The notes beneath the pieces are model-generated. The model was not told the DNA's origin, did not search any database, and saw nothing but the letters and a program-made list of their open reading frames with translations. This document shows positions 40,401-42,880 of a stretch of DNA of 64,000 nt, in pieces. Positions within the stretch are counted from its first letter, which is position 1; each line of letters starts with the position of its first letter. This DNA is from Pseudoips prasinana (taxonomy: Eukaryota > Arthropoda > Insecta > Lepidoptera > Nolidae), in assembly GCA_951640165.1 (NCBI GenBank), contig OX621252.1:2822501-2886500 (forward strand). Reading direction: 5' to 3'. The position numbers and the translations under genes were made by a program.

Positions 40401-42880
40401 TATATAACTATATATACCTCGAATATTTCAAGCGTCTACCCATTAAGTTATCAATATTGAGCAAAAACAGGCAAAAAAACAGTTTTGTGGTATGGGAGCC
40501 CTTTTTAATATTATTTTAGTTGTATAACAACAGAAAGAGCACCAACAGAAATGCATCATGTGTGAAAATTTAAAATTTTTACCCTTGGGGTACGGAACCC
40601 TAAAAAATCACCCACCTATGTTCGCAATAAAGAATTTTTGATTTGATTTGATCAAAATCATTCATTTGGCACCTATATAATTACAGCTGTAACCTTTAGG
40701 ATAAGTTGTCTGTTTTTTACCTTTTTGAATTCCATGCCATGGTCACGACTACCTGTAGTCGTACCGCGACGTACTGGGCACCTTTTTTAGGATATCCTTT
40801 TTTTGTTTCAACAATATTAAATAAAATTTTCTATCTAATAAAAAAATTCCTATCAAAATTTTTTCTCAAACAACGAAAAAATTGCGTAACATATTATCTA
40901 TACATCTACATACAAATAAATAAAATTGAATTGTCTGTTTGTAATATTGAAATAACCGATTTTTAATACATGTATATGAATATATATACGGTACATACTC
41001 CAAAATATTTTTTTACAATTTTTGTCTGTCTGTCTGTCTGTTTGTTCCGGCTAATCTCTGAAATGGCTGGACCGATTTTGACGGGACTTTTATTGGCAGG
41101 TAGCTGATGTAATAAGGAGTAACTTAGGCTACTTTTATTTTAGAAAAAGTCTTTTATTTTACTAAAAAACGAAATAAACTAATTAACACGCGGACGAAGT
41201 CGCGGGCACAGCTAGTATAGAATAAAAATTTCTATCTAATAAAAAAATAATTATCAAAATTGTTTCTCAAACAACGAAAAAATTGCGTAACATATTATCT
41301 ATACATCTATCTATACAAATAAATAAAATTGAATTGTCTGTTTGTAATATTGAAATAACCGATTTTTACTACATGTATATGAATATATATACGGTACATA
41401 CTCCAAAATATTTTTTTTCAATTTTTGTCTGTCTGTTTGTTCCGGCTAATCTCTGAAATGGCTGGACCGATTTTGACGGGACTTTTATTGGCAGGTAGCT
41501 GATGTAATAAGGAGCTACTTTTATTTTAGAAAAATCTTTTATTCTTGAAAAAAAAAAATATATAAAATATACTAATTAACACGCGGATGAAGTCGCGGGC
41601 ACAGCTAGTTGAGAAATATAATTTGGTGTGTTTAGCGACATTTCATCATTTAACATGTTTATTAGTTGTTGAATACTTAAGGTTGATTTTGGCTTATTGG
41701 GATTTTATTACAACAGCGTGCACTTAATAAAGTTACACGTTGGCTCGTACTTTTTATTTAAGCTAGCTAAAAACCGATTAAGAATCAAACCCAGTACCTT
41801 GTCATCAATTCAGACAAATAAAATTTTTCGTAAAGAATTAATTAAAATAAAATCAACGTACCTCTTAGTTGAAAGATGTAGTGATTATAACAAGCGTTTT
41901 ATAACGCATCTATAGACATACCTGATGATTGGCCATGTATCATATATTTATCGTATGCTTACATGTTTGCCGCAACGCACTTTGTCACGAAAAAGTATCA
42001 CTTGCACAAAATTATCGTCTTTTTGATATTAAATCACTTTACTATCATACGAGGCTAACTCCGACACATTCATACGCGCCTACCGCTTTTCATTAACCGT
42101 AATATTTAATTATCCTCTAAGGAAAAAACAATCGATGCCCGCGCATGCTTGTTTCTTAAAACGTAACATGACACTAAGACCACTCAGCACATCGCCGGAG
42201 TTAGTTGATAAAATCCCCGCGAGACCGTACATGGGGTCTCCATGTGTGATCTCGCGGCGATGATACAAAACTGATTATCGTGTTGCTTCTAATTAGACAC
42301 AATACTATCATCTATACATATAATAAAATCGTAGGAAATTCAAACCTGTACATTAAATATTTTGGAAAAAGGATACTTGGGGCGTGATTTACAATAGATA
42401 TCGAAGCCAAAATATAGTTTTTAGAATTTTTGTCTGTGTGTCTGTTTGTCTGTATGTATGTCCGGGCTAACCTCAAGAAGTACTGCATAGATTTACTTCA
42501 AATTTTGCATGAAAATTACTGAGAGGCCGGGTCAACATATAGGCTACATATTATCACGCTATTACCTACGGGGGAGGAGCTGCGATAATTTATAAAGTTT
42601 AACGTGGGTAAAACCGCGTGGCACGGCTAGTTTAATATATTCATCAACAGTCCACGTGTTTATCAACATTTTTAAACGAATTATTATCTTTTTCAGAGCC
42701 GGGTCCCGCCTCGAGAAGTACATAAACAAGCGATGTGCTGACCTCGAGCTGCCTCCGCTGCCGGAGATCGAACTGGAGTCGCTGGAGACGGCCAGCTCCA
42801 GCACCGAGGCGGCCAAGCGCCGCGCCAGCCCCGCGCCGGACGCCGACACGCCCAAGCCCAAGCGCTCCAAGCTCAAGTGA
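4270..42880 (+). CDS. Acf: ACF1/BAZ1A chromatin-remodelling subunit, 24 exons, 5'-partial
   Basis: This is the gene-level entry; the exons are listed separately. ACF1 is the large regulatory partner of the ISWI ATPase in the nuclear ACF and CHRAC complexes, which space and assemble nucleosomes. Twenty-four exons join with GT-AG borders and matching phases into one open frame of about 1,317 codons. The order is post-WAC segment, charged coil, DDT domain, WHIM1, charged coil, WHIM2/WSD, PHD1, PHD2, basic linker and bromodomain, which is the order known for this family. Human BAZ1A is about 1,550 residues, so roughly 150-200 N-terminal residues including the WAC domain are missing; no WAC exon was recognised in 1-4269. 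Two PHD fingers are typical of insect ACF1. Exons are GC-rich while introns are AT-rich and full of transposons. The family call is very secure; a few exon borders (notably 28957) are less so. Confidence 0.95.
4559..4684. mobile_element. Palindromic MITE, family P (copy 1)
   Basis: An almost perfect palindrome: GCCAGCACATCAAGCTACCC at the left and its inverted, slightly diverged form at the right, with a small AT-rich loop. Further copies lie at 6479, 57925, 58121 and 63938. Intact copies are flanked by TA, as expected of mariner/Tc1-derived MITEs. This one lies in the intron between the first two Acf exons. Confidence 0.75.
4788..4838 (-). mobile_element. End fragment of a dispersed repeat next to an acceptor
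   Basis: The string with GAACCCTGAATACGCGAG and CTCGCACTTGGCCGG is the inverted terminal part of the repeat found whole at about 40192-40610. It lies only about 23 bases before the Acf acceptor at 4861. Confidence 0.55.
4862..5096 (+). CDS. Acf: Acf exon, lysine/proline-rich linker
   Basis: The acceptor TTCTTTTGCAG precedes 4862 and the donor GTAAAT follows 5096. Phase runs from 0 to 1. The peptide includes the [12 protein letters not shown] motif, like the post-WAC segment of BAZ1A, then a stretch rich in K, P and S ([13 protein letters not shown]) likely to be disordered and basic. No enzymatic motif. Confidence 0.9.
5831..6036 (+). CDS. Acf: Acf exon, charged coiled-coil segment
   Basis: The acceptor TCTTTATAG precedes 5831 and the donor GTGAGT follows 6036. 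Phase runs from 1 to 0. The peptide is dominated by K, E and R ([20 protein letters not shown]) and ends with [15 protein letters not shown], which lines up with the QWSKPREDMECDDLK stretch just before the DDT domain of BAZ1A. Confidence 0.93.
6479..6613. mobile_element. Palindromic MITE, family P (copy 2)
   Basis: A 135-bp palindrome with CAGACGCCAGCACATCAAGC at the left end and its inverse at the right end. It stops 30 bases before the first base of the DDT-domain exon, so it occupies the branch-point region of that intron. Confidence 0.8.
6644..6929 (+). CDS. Acf: Acf exon, DDT domain
   Basis: The acceptor TTTTCTCCACAG precedes 6644 and the donor GTAGGT follows 6929. Phase runs from 0 to 1. 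The peptide has the DDT signature: [20 protein letters not shown] followed by a helical segment with FRKSLTI and [18 protein letters not shown] is a three-helix DNA-binding fold shared by ACF1, WSTF and related remodeller subunits. It ends in an acidic run, as in BAZ1A. Confidence 0.96.
6977..7052. repeat. Direct repeat of the WHIM1-exon acceptor region (upstream copy)
   Basis: About 75 bases containing the pyrimidine tract and acceptor TTTCAG plus the first five exon bases are repeated at 7328-7400 with about seven differences. The 7046-7322 block lies between the copies. Use of the acceptor in this copy would reach a TGA within about 20 codons. Confidence 0.8.
7046..7322. repeat. Pasted copy of the 4004-4282 intron/exon junction
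   Basis: This is a copy of the intron end, acceptor and first 13 exon bases of the first visible Acf exon. It is set between two copies of the WHIM1-exon acceptor. It carries a decoy acceptor TTCTTTCACAG ending at 7313 and no usable exon. It lacks terminal repeats and a poly-A tail, so it does not look like a transposon. Confidence 0.8.
7396..7537 (+). CDS. Acf: Acf exon, start of WHIM1
   Basis: The acceptor GGTCAATTTCAG precedes 7396 and the donor GTTAGT follows 7537. Phase runs from 1 to 2. The peptide contains [20 protein letters not shown] and TTVSEVLR, matching the conserved CTLSEILR segment at the start of the WHIM1 motif, which forms part of the composite ISWI/linker-DNA-binding surface. 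The acceptor at 7043 is a decoy because it leads to a stop. Confidence 0.92.
8341..8510 (+). CDS. Acf: Acf exon, WHIM1 core; 3' end tandemly amplified
   Basis: The acceptor ATGCTGCAG precedes 8341 and the donor GTGAGT follows 8510. Phase runs from 2 to 1. The peptide [10 protein letters not shown], then [20 protein letters not shown] and [11 protein letters not shown] aligns with the WHIM1 motif of BAZ1A (RYQKRGGFDATDDACMELRL). The exon is very GC-rich. Its last 95 nt with the donor and 34 intron bases form unit 1 of the array at 8416-10010. All units carry the same donor, so the true splice could in principle use any of them; only the first keeps the normal frame. Confidence 0.92.
8416..10010 (+). 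repeat. Acf: Tandem array of 128/129-bp units across an Acf exon-intron border
   Basis: Units begin at 8416, 8545, 8674, 8802, 8931, 9059, 9187, 9316, 9444, 9573, 9701, 9829 and 9957; the last is truncated. Each unit holds 95 (or 94) nt of exon 3' end, a GTGAGT donor and 34 nt of intron. The units look identical apart from one C in GCGC(C)GACGAC, present in the 129-bp type (A) and absent in the 128-bp type (B). The order AABABBABABBBB contains the block ABABB twice in a row (units 2-6 and 7-11), which implies a higher-order duplication. If intron is retained, the exon frame meets a TAG in the intronic part. Long open frames on both strands here are by-products of the repeat. Confidence 0.95.
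10189..10313 (+). CDS. Acf: Acf exon, end of WHIM1 and start of the second coil
   Basis: The acceptor TTTTGTTGCAG precedes 10189 and the donor GTAAAT follows 10313. Phase runs from 1 to 0. The peptide [20 protein letters not shown], then [20 protein letters not shown] corresponds to the EKMKILHALCGKLLTLVSTR segment of BAZ1A. It sits after the array, about 180 bases beyond its last unit. Confidence 0.92.
10403..10715 (-). mobile_element. Non-autonomous Helitron, family 2
   Basis: On the - strand it begins with TCTATACAAATAAATAAAAT and ends with the hairpin CGCGGACGAAGTCGCG followed by CACAGCTAG and T. The copies at 40897-41215 and 41298-41608 have the same ends. The 313-bp length and AT target fit a short Helitron with no genes. 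Confidence 0.75.
10716..11258. other. Acf intron, no feature recognised
   Basis: AT-rich intronic DNA. The only functional signal I see is the acceptor before 11259. Confidence 0.5.
11259..11493 (+). CDS. Acf: Acf exon, lysine/glutamate-rich coiled coil
   Basis: The acceptor TTTTCCTCAG precedes 11259 and the donor GTAAGT follows 11493. Phase runs from 0 to 1. Highly charged helical sequence ([20 protein letters not shown] and [16 protein letters not shown]) matches the long coil between WHIM1 and WHIM2/WSD in BAZ1A. Confidence 0.93.
11815..13110. repeat. Degenerate intronic minisatellite, about 95-110 bp unit, in two blocks
   Basis: The motif ATGTTGTCTCCAATGTAAC recurs in more or less diverged form near 11890, 12065, 12150, 12248, 12783, 12880, 12977 and 13066. 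Each is followed by a segment like GATAACAGTATA and by CCTCCAATGAGTTTCTTG. The array lies in the intron between the coiled-coil and WHIM2 exons. A transposon-like insertion at 12296-12715 splits it. Confidence 0.8.
12296..12715. mobile_element. Non-autonomous DNA transposon inside the minisatellite
   Basis: The left end GGGTGGGGAAAATGTTT and the inverted right end (AGACTTTTTCCCCAACC) form imperfect terminal inverted repeats of about 25 bp. The flanks are TAATA on both sides (12291-12295, 12716-12720). There is no coding sequence. An inner stretch (12540-12590, with TTCGCAATGCAAAGCG) recurs near 6165 and 20720. Confidence 0.65.
13462..13638 (+). CDS. Acf: Acf exon, WHIM2/WSD motif
   Basis: The acceptor GTCCCCGCAG precedes 13462 and the donor GTGAGT follows 13638. 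Phase runs from 1 to 1. The peptide [20 protein letters not shown] matches the GRDRMYRRYWIFPSIPGLFI signature of the WHIM2/WSD motif. It is followed by a poorly conserved arginine/proline-rich part and ASLFDQQEP. It is CpG-rich like the other amplified exons but is present once. Confidence 0.95.
13800..13868 (-). mobile_element. Solo end of a repeat shared with 27637-28801
   Basis: GTTGTTGGTGTTTTACAAAT-type sequence with GAGATTGTTGG matches the terminal repeats of the element at 27637-28801 and a fragment at 57417-57480. Only one end is present. Confidence 0.45.
14134..14312 (+). CDS. Acf: Acf exon, linker between the WSD motifs
   Basis: The acceptor TTCTTTTTGCAG precedes 14134 and the donor GTAAGA follows 14312. 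Phase runs from 1 to 0. The peptide is Ser/Asn-rich at first ([20 protein letters not shown]), then [18 protein letters not shown]. It matches no domain I know. Placement rests on splice sites, phase and position. Confidence 0.85.
14313..15288. other. Acf intron, no feature recognised
   Basis: Mixed-composition intron of nearly 1 kb without a clear repeat or RNA. The 75-codon open frame at 14755-14982 shows no family resemblance and is taken as chance. Confidence 0.5.
15289..15471 (+). CDS. Acf: Acf exon, WSD motif; 3' end tandemly amplified
   Basis: The acceptor TGTCTGCAG precedes 15289 and the donor GTCAGT follows 15471. Phase is 0 at both ends. The peptide [20 protein letters not shown], then [17 protein letters not shown] aligns with the RWCFYSSCEQLDQLIEALNS part of the BAZ1A WSD region. 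The last 99 nt, the donor and 31 intron bases form unit 1 of the array at 15373-16425. Confidence 0.93.
15373..16425 (+). repeat. Acf: Tandem array of 130-bp units across an Acf exon-intron border
   Basis: Eight full units of exactly 130 bp start at 15373, 15503, 15633, 15763, 15893, 16023, 16153 and 16283, followed by a broken piece. They appear identical. Each holds 99 nt of exon end, the GTCAGT donor and 31 nt of intron. The intronic part ends in a good acceptor (CTCTACTCTCTCCACTAG). Each later unit therefore defines a 102-nt potential cassette exon (15500-15601, then every 130 bp, to 16280-16381) that is open, in phase 0 and encodes the same 34 residues as the exon end. The gap between neighbouring cassettes is only 28 nt, too short for a normal intron, so only non-adjacent copies could be joined. 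Confidence 0.95.
16563..16733 (+). CDS. Acf: Acf exon, helix-rich segment after the WSD motif
   Basis: The acceptor CTTTCTCCAG precedes 16563 and the donor GTAACA follows 16733. Phase is 0 at both ends. The peptide [20 protein letters not shown], then [11 protein letters not shown] aligns with the LELRLRDFLLDIEDRIYQGT segment of BAZ1A. Confidence 0.94.
17415..18230 (+). pseudogene. LINE reverse transcriptase C-terminal fragment (CR1/Jockey-like)
   Basis: The open frame 17417-18055 carries the typical C-terminal region of CR1/Jockey/I-type LINE polymerases: [49 protein letters not shown] and [16 protein letters not shown]. The next segment ([16 protein letters not shown]) continues in another frame after 18055, so a frameshift is present. 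The fragment ends near AATAAATGACTATTTGACTA, a usual LINE tail. The catalytic RT core is absent. It lies inside an Acf intron in sense orientation. Confidence 0.8.
18649..18781 (+). CDS. Acf: Acf exon, conserved DREAWR segment
   Basis: The acceptor TTTCTCCTTCAG precedes 18649 and the donor GTAAGT follows 18781. Phase runs from 0 to 1. The peptide begins [20 protein letters not shown], equivalent to the DRHIWRSALESGRYE stretch of BAZ1A. Confidence 0.92.
19416..19613 (+). CDS. Acf: Acf exon, helical segment before the PHD region
   Basis: The acceptor TCAATTTTGCAG precedes 19416 and the donor GTCAGT follows 19613. Phase runs from 1 to 1. The peptide [20 protein letters not shown], then LKRPL matches the VHYLAMALFQIEQGIERRFL segment of BAZ1A. 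A KSEPGT stretch lies before it. Confidence 0.93.
19895..20307 (-). pseudogene. LINE reverse transcriptase fragments split by another LINE
   Basis: On the - strand 20307-20235 reads [20 protein letters not shown], the RT palm motif of CR1/Jockey-like LINEs. About 19975-19895 reads [17 protein letters not shown], the decayed VPQGSILGPLLF motif. The DNA between them is occupied by an RTE-type fragment in the opposite orientation. Both pieces are short and degenerate. Confidence 0.6.
19990..20235 (+). pseudogene. RTE-type LINE polymerase C-terminal fragment
   Basis: The + frame contains [20 protein letters not shown], then [20 protein letters not shown] and AQDRQLWRS, a stretch very common at the C terminus of lepidopteran RTE-like ORFs. 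It appears inserted between two RT motifs of an antisense LINE. Confidence 0.65.
20300..21100. other. Acf intron with repeat scraps
   Basis: AT-rich DNA. It contains a scrap of the dispersed repeat with GGTTCAAGTGCGAG near 20368 and a piece shared with 6165 and 12540 near 20720. No gene is recognised. Confidence 0.4.
21191..21451 (-). pseudogene. LINE C-terminal fragment, antisense in an Acf intron
   Basis: The - frame reads [40 protein letters not shown] and [13 protein letters not shown]. This matches the end of CR1/Jockey-like polymerases, where a LPxxI...FKxxLKxxLxxxxYYS pattern is usual. Only the last 85 or so residues survive. Confidence 0.7.
21887..22067 (+). CDS. Acf: Acf exon, region leading into PHD1
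   Basis: The acceptor TTCCCGAGCCAG precedes 21887 and the donor GTACAT follows 22067. Phase runs from 1 to 2. The peptide [20 protein letters not shown], then [20 protein letters not shown] aligns closely with the RWRESLLSSASLSQVFLHLS and STLDRSVIWSKSILNARC parts of BAZ1A. The last cysteine is the first zinc ligand of PHD1. Confidence 0.96.
22815..23130 (-). pseudogene. LINE C-terminal fragment, antisense in an Acf intron
   Basis: The - strand reads [40 protein letters not shown] and [12 protein letters not shown], the usual end of a Jockey/I-clade LINE polymerase. The 5' part is missing. Confidence 0.7.
23264..23357 (+). CDS. Acf: Acf exon, PHD finger 1 core
   Basis: The acceptor GTCTACTAG precedes 23264 and the donor GTAAGT follows 23357. 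Phase runs from 2 to 0. With the preceding exon it gives CRLC, then [16 protein letters not shown], supplying the C4-H-C zinc ligands of the PHD finger. A second AG nine bases downstream (TATGCAG, ending 23272) would keep the frame but delete the second zinc cysteine, so the upstream AG is preferred. Confidence 0.95.
23608..23844. mobile_element. Palindromic MITE, family Q (copy 1)
   Basis: A long palindrome of about 237 bp. GGGGCTCTACCGGCTAAGTC at the left end is mirrored at the right end (GACTTAGCCGGTAAAGCCCC, slightly diverged), and internal AATAAATAAAGGTTAAAAAT is mirrored too. A second copy is at 53187-53439. No coding sequence. Confidence 0.75.
23845..24833. other. Acf intron, no feature recognised
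   Basis: AT-rich intron between the two halves of PHD1. The 93-codon open frame at 24357-24638 has no recognisable domain and is taken as chance. Confidence 0.45.
24834..24949 (+). CDS. Acf: Acf exon, end of PHD finger 1 and basic/acidic tail
   Basis: The acceptor ACTGTTAACAG precedes 24834 and the donor GTAATA follows 24949. Phase runs from 0 to 2. The peptide [20 protein letters not shown] supplies the last CxxC pair of PHD1. It is followed by a basic patch (RKRRK) that could be a nuclear localisation signal and an acidic run (SDDDVEEE) resembling the ESDEDVED part of BAZ1A. Confidence 0.95.
25058..25300 (+). mobile_element. tRNA-derived SINE, family S1
   Basis: The head has A box TAGCCTAGTTGG and B box GGTTCGAATCC. 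The body contains AGTCATGGATGTTTTCTATG and CGTCGCCTGGTACC and ends near GGGGCTAGGATGATCTGTGT. Inverted copies lie at 2786-3050 and 44107-44313. Confidence 0.75.
25577..25955 (+). mobile_element. tRNA-derived SINE, family S2
   Basis: The head contains A box TGGTCTAGCGGTAGCG and B box GGTTCAAATCC. The long body includes GGGCCAAAAAGTGATTTTGG and GCCTCGGAGAGCACGTAAAG and ends with an ATCATTATCATCAT tail. Related pieces lie at 35583-35905, 39615-39800 and 48310-48490. The 128-codon open frame across it is a chance product of the SINE. Confidence 0.75.
26468..26637 (+). CDS. Acf: Acf exon, PHD finger 2
   Basis: The acceptor CAATGTGCAG precedes 26468 and the donor GTAACG follows 26637. Phase runs from 2 to 1. 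The peptide has the spacing CGAC, then VCAAC, then FHPEC, then WTCAAC, so one exon holds a whole C4-H-C3 PHD finger. Human BAZ1A lacks a second PHD finger whereas fly ACF1 has two. The exon is extremely GC- and CpG-rich compared with its intron. Confidence 0.93.
26638..27636. other. Acf intron, no feature recognised
   Basis: AT-rich sequence without a clear gene, RNA or repeat. Confidence 0.45.
27637..28801. mobile_element. DNA-transposon-like element with 65-bp inverted ends, carrying Helitrons
   Basis: The left end (GTAAGTTGTAAAACACCAAC then AACCTCGCAGGACTAG) and the right end (inverted, GCGAGGTTGTTGGTGTTTTA) are imperfect inverted repeats of about 65 bp. The interior has no transposase and includes the three Helitrons at 27876-28413. 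Solo ends occur at 13800 and 57417. Confidence 0.5.
27876..28413 (-). mobile_element. Three Helitrons in direct tandem
   Basis: On the - strand each copy begins with a TCTACTATATAACA-type 5' end and ends with a GC hairpin (CGCGAGTAACACCGCG-like) followed by GGGGCACAGCTAG. On the + strand the 3' ends fall at 27876, 28075 and 28247 and the last 5' end near 28413, so units are about 170-200 bp, joined head to tail. They differ by a few substitutions. Confidence 0.75.
28414..28956. other. Acf intron, no feature apart from the TIR end
   Basis: AT-rich. It includes the right inverted end of the 27637-28801 element; otherwise nothing is recognised. Confidence 0.4.
28957..29040 (+). CDS. Acf: Acf exon, short linker after PHD2
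   Basis: The donor GTGCGT follows 29040. The peptide [20 protein letters not shown], then ES joins in frame with the next exon's ESDDSEY. The acceptor at 28955-28956 (TTGTAAAG) has a poor pyrimidine tract. A nicer-looking AG at 28968-28969 (GAGTTCCAG) would break the phase with the next exon, so the weak site is preferred. The border is uncertain. Confidence 0.65.
29041..30290. other. Acf intron, no gene recognised
   Basis: AT-rich intronic DNA of about 1.2 kb. It ends at a homopolymer G run of about 21 bases at 30277-30294 and vicinity. Short open frames look like chance. Confidence 0.4.
30294..30340 (+). mobile_element. RTE-type LINE 3' tail fragment
   Basis: The segment TTTTGTCCAGCTGTGGACGT followed by AGGCTGACATGATGACGAC matches the 3' tail also seen at 31575-31622. 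It directly follows the poly-G run. Confidence 0.4.
30416..30560 (+). mobile_element. Dispersed repeat, LINE/SINE tail type
   Basis: It shares AACTGCGGA, AGCGAGCCTAT, AAAGGC, GGCAACA and TTGCGAGTGTCTATG in the same order with 49178-49300. This combination is typical of lepidopteran retrotransposon 3' regions. Confidence 0.5.
30660..31330. other. Acf intron, no feature recognised
   Basis: AT-rich sequence without recognisable elements. Confidence 0.4.
31460..31622 (+). mobile_element. RTE-type LINE 3' end, mariner target
   Basis: The string GGAGGAGGCCTTTGTCCAGC followed by AGTGAACGATATCAGGTTGATGAT is the usual 3' end of lepidopteran RTE-like LINEs. The mariner begins directly after it. Confidence 0.55.
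31813..33475 (+). pseudogene. mariner transposase (DD34D), split by insertion
   Basis: The N-terminal part (31813-32168) has a paired-like helix-turn-helix region: [15 protein letters not shown], then PRGRPKTL, ending at KWVPHEL. The C-terminal part (from 32804) has the catalytic triad: [10 protein letters not shown] (first Asp), [10 protein letters not shown] (second Asp) and [13 protein letters not shown] (third Asp). The spacing between the second and third Asp is 34 residues, diagnostic of mariner. It ends at a TAA just before 33476. The 635-bp insertion splits the frame after the codons for HE, so no active enzyme is made from this copy. Confidence 0.9.
32169..32803. mobile_element. 635-bp element with 120-bp inverted repeats, 8-bp target duplication
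   Basis: The first and last 120 bases are perfect inverted repeats starting GGCTTATTCCGTTTATCCAC. The flanks are CACGAACT on both sides (32161-32168 and 32804-32811), an 8-bp target duplication in the mariner frame. An 8-bp duplication is characteristic of hAT elements (also P and Merlin). There is no transposase inside, so it is non-autonomous. Perfect arms imply a recent insertion. Confidence 0.88.
33825..33935 (+). mobile_element. Microsatellite plus dispersed repeat
   Basis: A short CATA repeat run is followed by GACTCACGCCTGTTTCCCAG and AGGGGTAGGCAGAGACAACG, a frequent lepidopteran retrotransposon-derived segment. Confidence 0.4.
34296..34407 (+). CDS. Acf: Acf exon, acidic-to-basic linker
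   Basis: The acceptor TAACTTCCAG precedes 34296 and the donor GTGAGT follows 34407. Phase runs from 1 to 2. The peptide [20 protein letters not shown], then [17 protein letters not shown] is a disordered linker between the PHD fingers and the bromodomain, with a basic patch. Confidence 0.88.
34470..34700 (-). mobile_element. tRNA-derived SINE, family S4
   Basis: On the - strand it has a decayed tRNA-like head (GGTTCGATTCCCACCTAGGA) and a body shared with 48850-49060 in + orientation, including CCATAGTACAAG and GGATAAGATGGCCGTGTGTG. Confidence 0.6.
35382..35565. repeat. Direct duplication, first copy
   Basis: The segment with AAAATATGAATAATGTACAA, GGCTCATATGAACA, GGGGACATTTCGAATTCCGT and a GCGC-rich tail is repeated at about 35978-36110. 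The two copies flank the S2 SINE. Confidence 0.65.
35583..35905 (+). mobile_element. tRNA-derived SINE, family S2, with duplicated head
   Basis: Starts with TTGGTCTAGCGGTAGCG. The B-box segment GGGTCGGGCCAAAAAGTGAT occurs twice (near 35645 and 35697), so part of the head is tandemly duplicated. The rest matches 25577-25955 up to ATGGAATAGAAAGTGC. Confidence 0.7.
35978..36110. repeat. Direct duplication, second copy
   Basis: Partner of 35382-35565, with about 90% matching bases in the alignable part. Confidence 0.6.
37085..37265 (+). mobile_element. tRNA-derived SINE, family S3
   Basis: The head has TGGCGCAGCGGTTAAGGC (A box) and GGGTTCGATTCC (B box). The body contains ACAAATAGTTGTTCTGA. Related sequences lie at 60225-60400 and 62318-62480. 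It directly follows the right end of the 34767-37073 element. Confidence 0.6.
37283..37405 (-). mobile_element. tRNA-derived SINE, family S4-like
   Basis: On the - strand it starts with a tRNA-like head (GGTCTAGTGGTTAGCGACCC and TCGATCCCCACCCAGGA). Similar pieces lie at 52070-52230 and 52260-52445 and a scrap at 10010-10070. Confidence 0.6.
37432..37751 (+). mobile_element. Non-autonomous Helitron, family 1
   Basis: A 320-bp unit from TCTATACATATAATAAAATC to the terminal hairpin CGCGGGTAAAACCGCG and CACAGCTAG, inserted between A and T. Near-identical copies lie at 38118-38438 and 42311-42630. It ends 51 bases before the Acf exon at 37803. Confidence 0.85.
37803..37873 (+). CDS. Acf: Acf exon, short linker before the bromodomain
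   Basis: The acceptor TTTATTTCCAG precedes 37803 and the donor GTATGT follows 37873. Phase runs from 2 to 1. The peptide [20 protein letters not shown] is a short disordered linker with a basic RRSK patch. Confidence 0.82.
38118..38438 (+). mobile_element. Non-autonomous Helitron, family 1
   Basis: A 321-bp copy with the same TC start and CTAG end as 37432-37751. The two lie 366 bases apart in the same orientation. Confidence 0.85.
38767..38919 (+). mobile_element. Short non-autonomous Helitron, family 3
   Basis: A 153-bp unit starting TCACACTAATATTATAAAGG and ending with the CGCGGGTAAAACCGCG hairpin and CACAGCTAG. It shares its interior with 885-1068. It ends 57 bases before the bromodomain exon. 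Confidence 0.75.
38977..39119 (+). CDS. Acf: Acf exon, N-terminal half of the bromodomain
   Basis: The acceptor TATGGTTGCAG precedes 38977 and the donor GTGAGT follows 39119. Phase runs from 1 to 0. The peptide has a basic run (TSRKRSSKH), then [20 protein letters not shown], which is helix Z and the WPF shelf of a bromodomain. It matches FEQLVVELVRHDDSWPFLKL in BAZ1A. Confidence 0.95.
39120..39989. other. Acf intron with S2 SINE scraps
   Basis: Near 39200 there is a TCTAGCGGTACCGTGTT head-like scrap and at 39615-39800 a decayed S2 SINE body (GGGTTCAAATCC, then TTTCTCAGTATCAGACC). Nothing else is recognised. Confidence 0.5.
39990..40153 (+). CDS. Acf: Acf exon, C-terminal half of the bromodomain
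   Basis: The acceptor TGTTCCTCCAG precedes 39990 and the donor GTAAAC follows 40153. Phase runs from 0 to 2. The peptide [20 protein letters not shown], then [13 protein letters not shown] contains the PDY motif of the ZA loop and the conserved Asn of the acetyl-lysine pocket (YN). It is a standard bromodomain with no missing key residue that I can see. Confidence 0.96.
40192..40610 (+). mobile_element. Dispersed repeat starting CGGCCAAGTGCGAG
   Basis: It begins with TTCGGCCAAGTGCGAGTTGC and a GGTTCCGTGCC segment and ends with GGGTACGGAACCCTAAAAAA. This is a frequent lepidopteran non-coding repeat. Fragments occur at 4788-4838 (inverted), 20368 and 37935-38060. The class is not certain. Confidence 0.6.
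40897..41215 (+). mobile_element. Non-autonomous Helitron, family 2
   Basis: It runs from TCTATACATCTACATACAAA to the hairpin CGCGGACGAAGTCGCG and CACAGCTAG at 41215. A CTGT microsatellite run lies inside. Inverted relative at 10403-10715. Confidence 0.75.
41298..41608 (+). mobile_element. Non-autonomous Helitron, family 2, duplicated copy
   Basis: Same ends as 40897-41215 with small indels. It is part of the 395-bp tandem duplication. Confidence 0.75.
41616..42310. other. Acf intron, no feature recognised
   Basis: AT-rich sequence without a clear repeat. A short imperfect palindrome around 42220-42250 (GCGAGACC...GGTCTC...TCTCGCGG) is the only structure I noticed. Confidence 0.4.
42311..42630 (+). 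mobile_element. Non-autonomous Helitron, family 1
   Basis: A 320-bp copy with TC start and CTAG end (CACGGCTAG). It lies 66 bases before the last Acf exon, so it forms much of the 3' part of that intron. Confidence 0.85.
42697..42880 (+). CDS. Acf: Acf last coding exon, end of bromodomain and C-terminal tail
   Basis: The acceptor ATCTTTTTCAG precedes 42697 and the frame ends with TGA at 42878-42880. It starts in phase 2. The peptide [20 protein letters not shown] is the last bromodomain helix and corresponds to GTRLQAFFHIQAQKLGL of BAZ1A. The tail is Glu/Ser-rich, then a basic KPKRSKLK end, similar to the short basic end of BAZ1A (AAKKSRI). Confidence 0.95.

Larger units (their letters stand above)
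40826..41615 (+). repeat. Two tandem copies of a 395-bp unit containing a Helitron
   Basis: The stretch from TTTCTATCTAATAAAAAAAT through the Helitron end at 41215 is repeated directly at 41225-41608, including the flanking CAACGAAAAAATTGCGTAAC. Because flanking DNA is duplicated as well, this is a tandem duplication and not two independent insertions. Confidence 0.8.
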
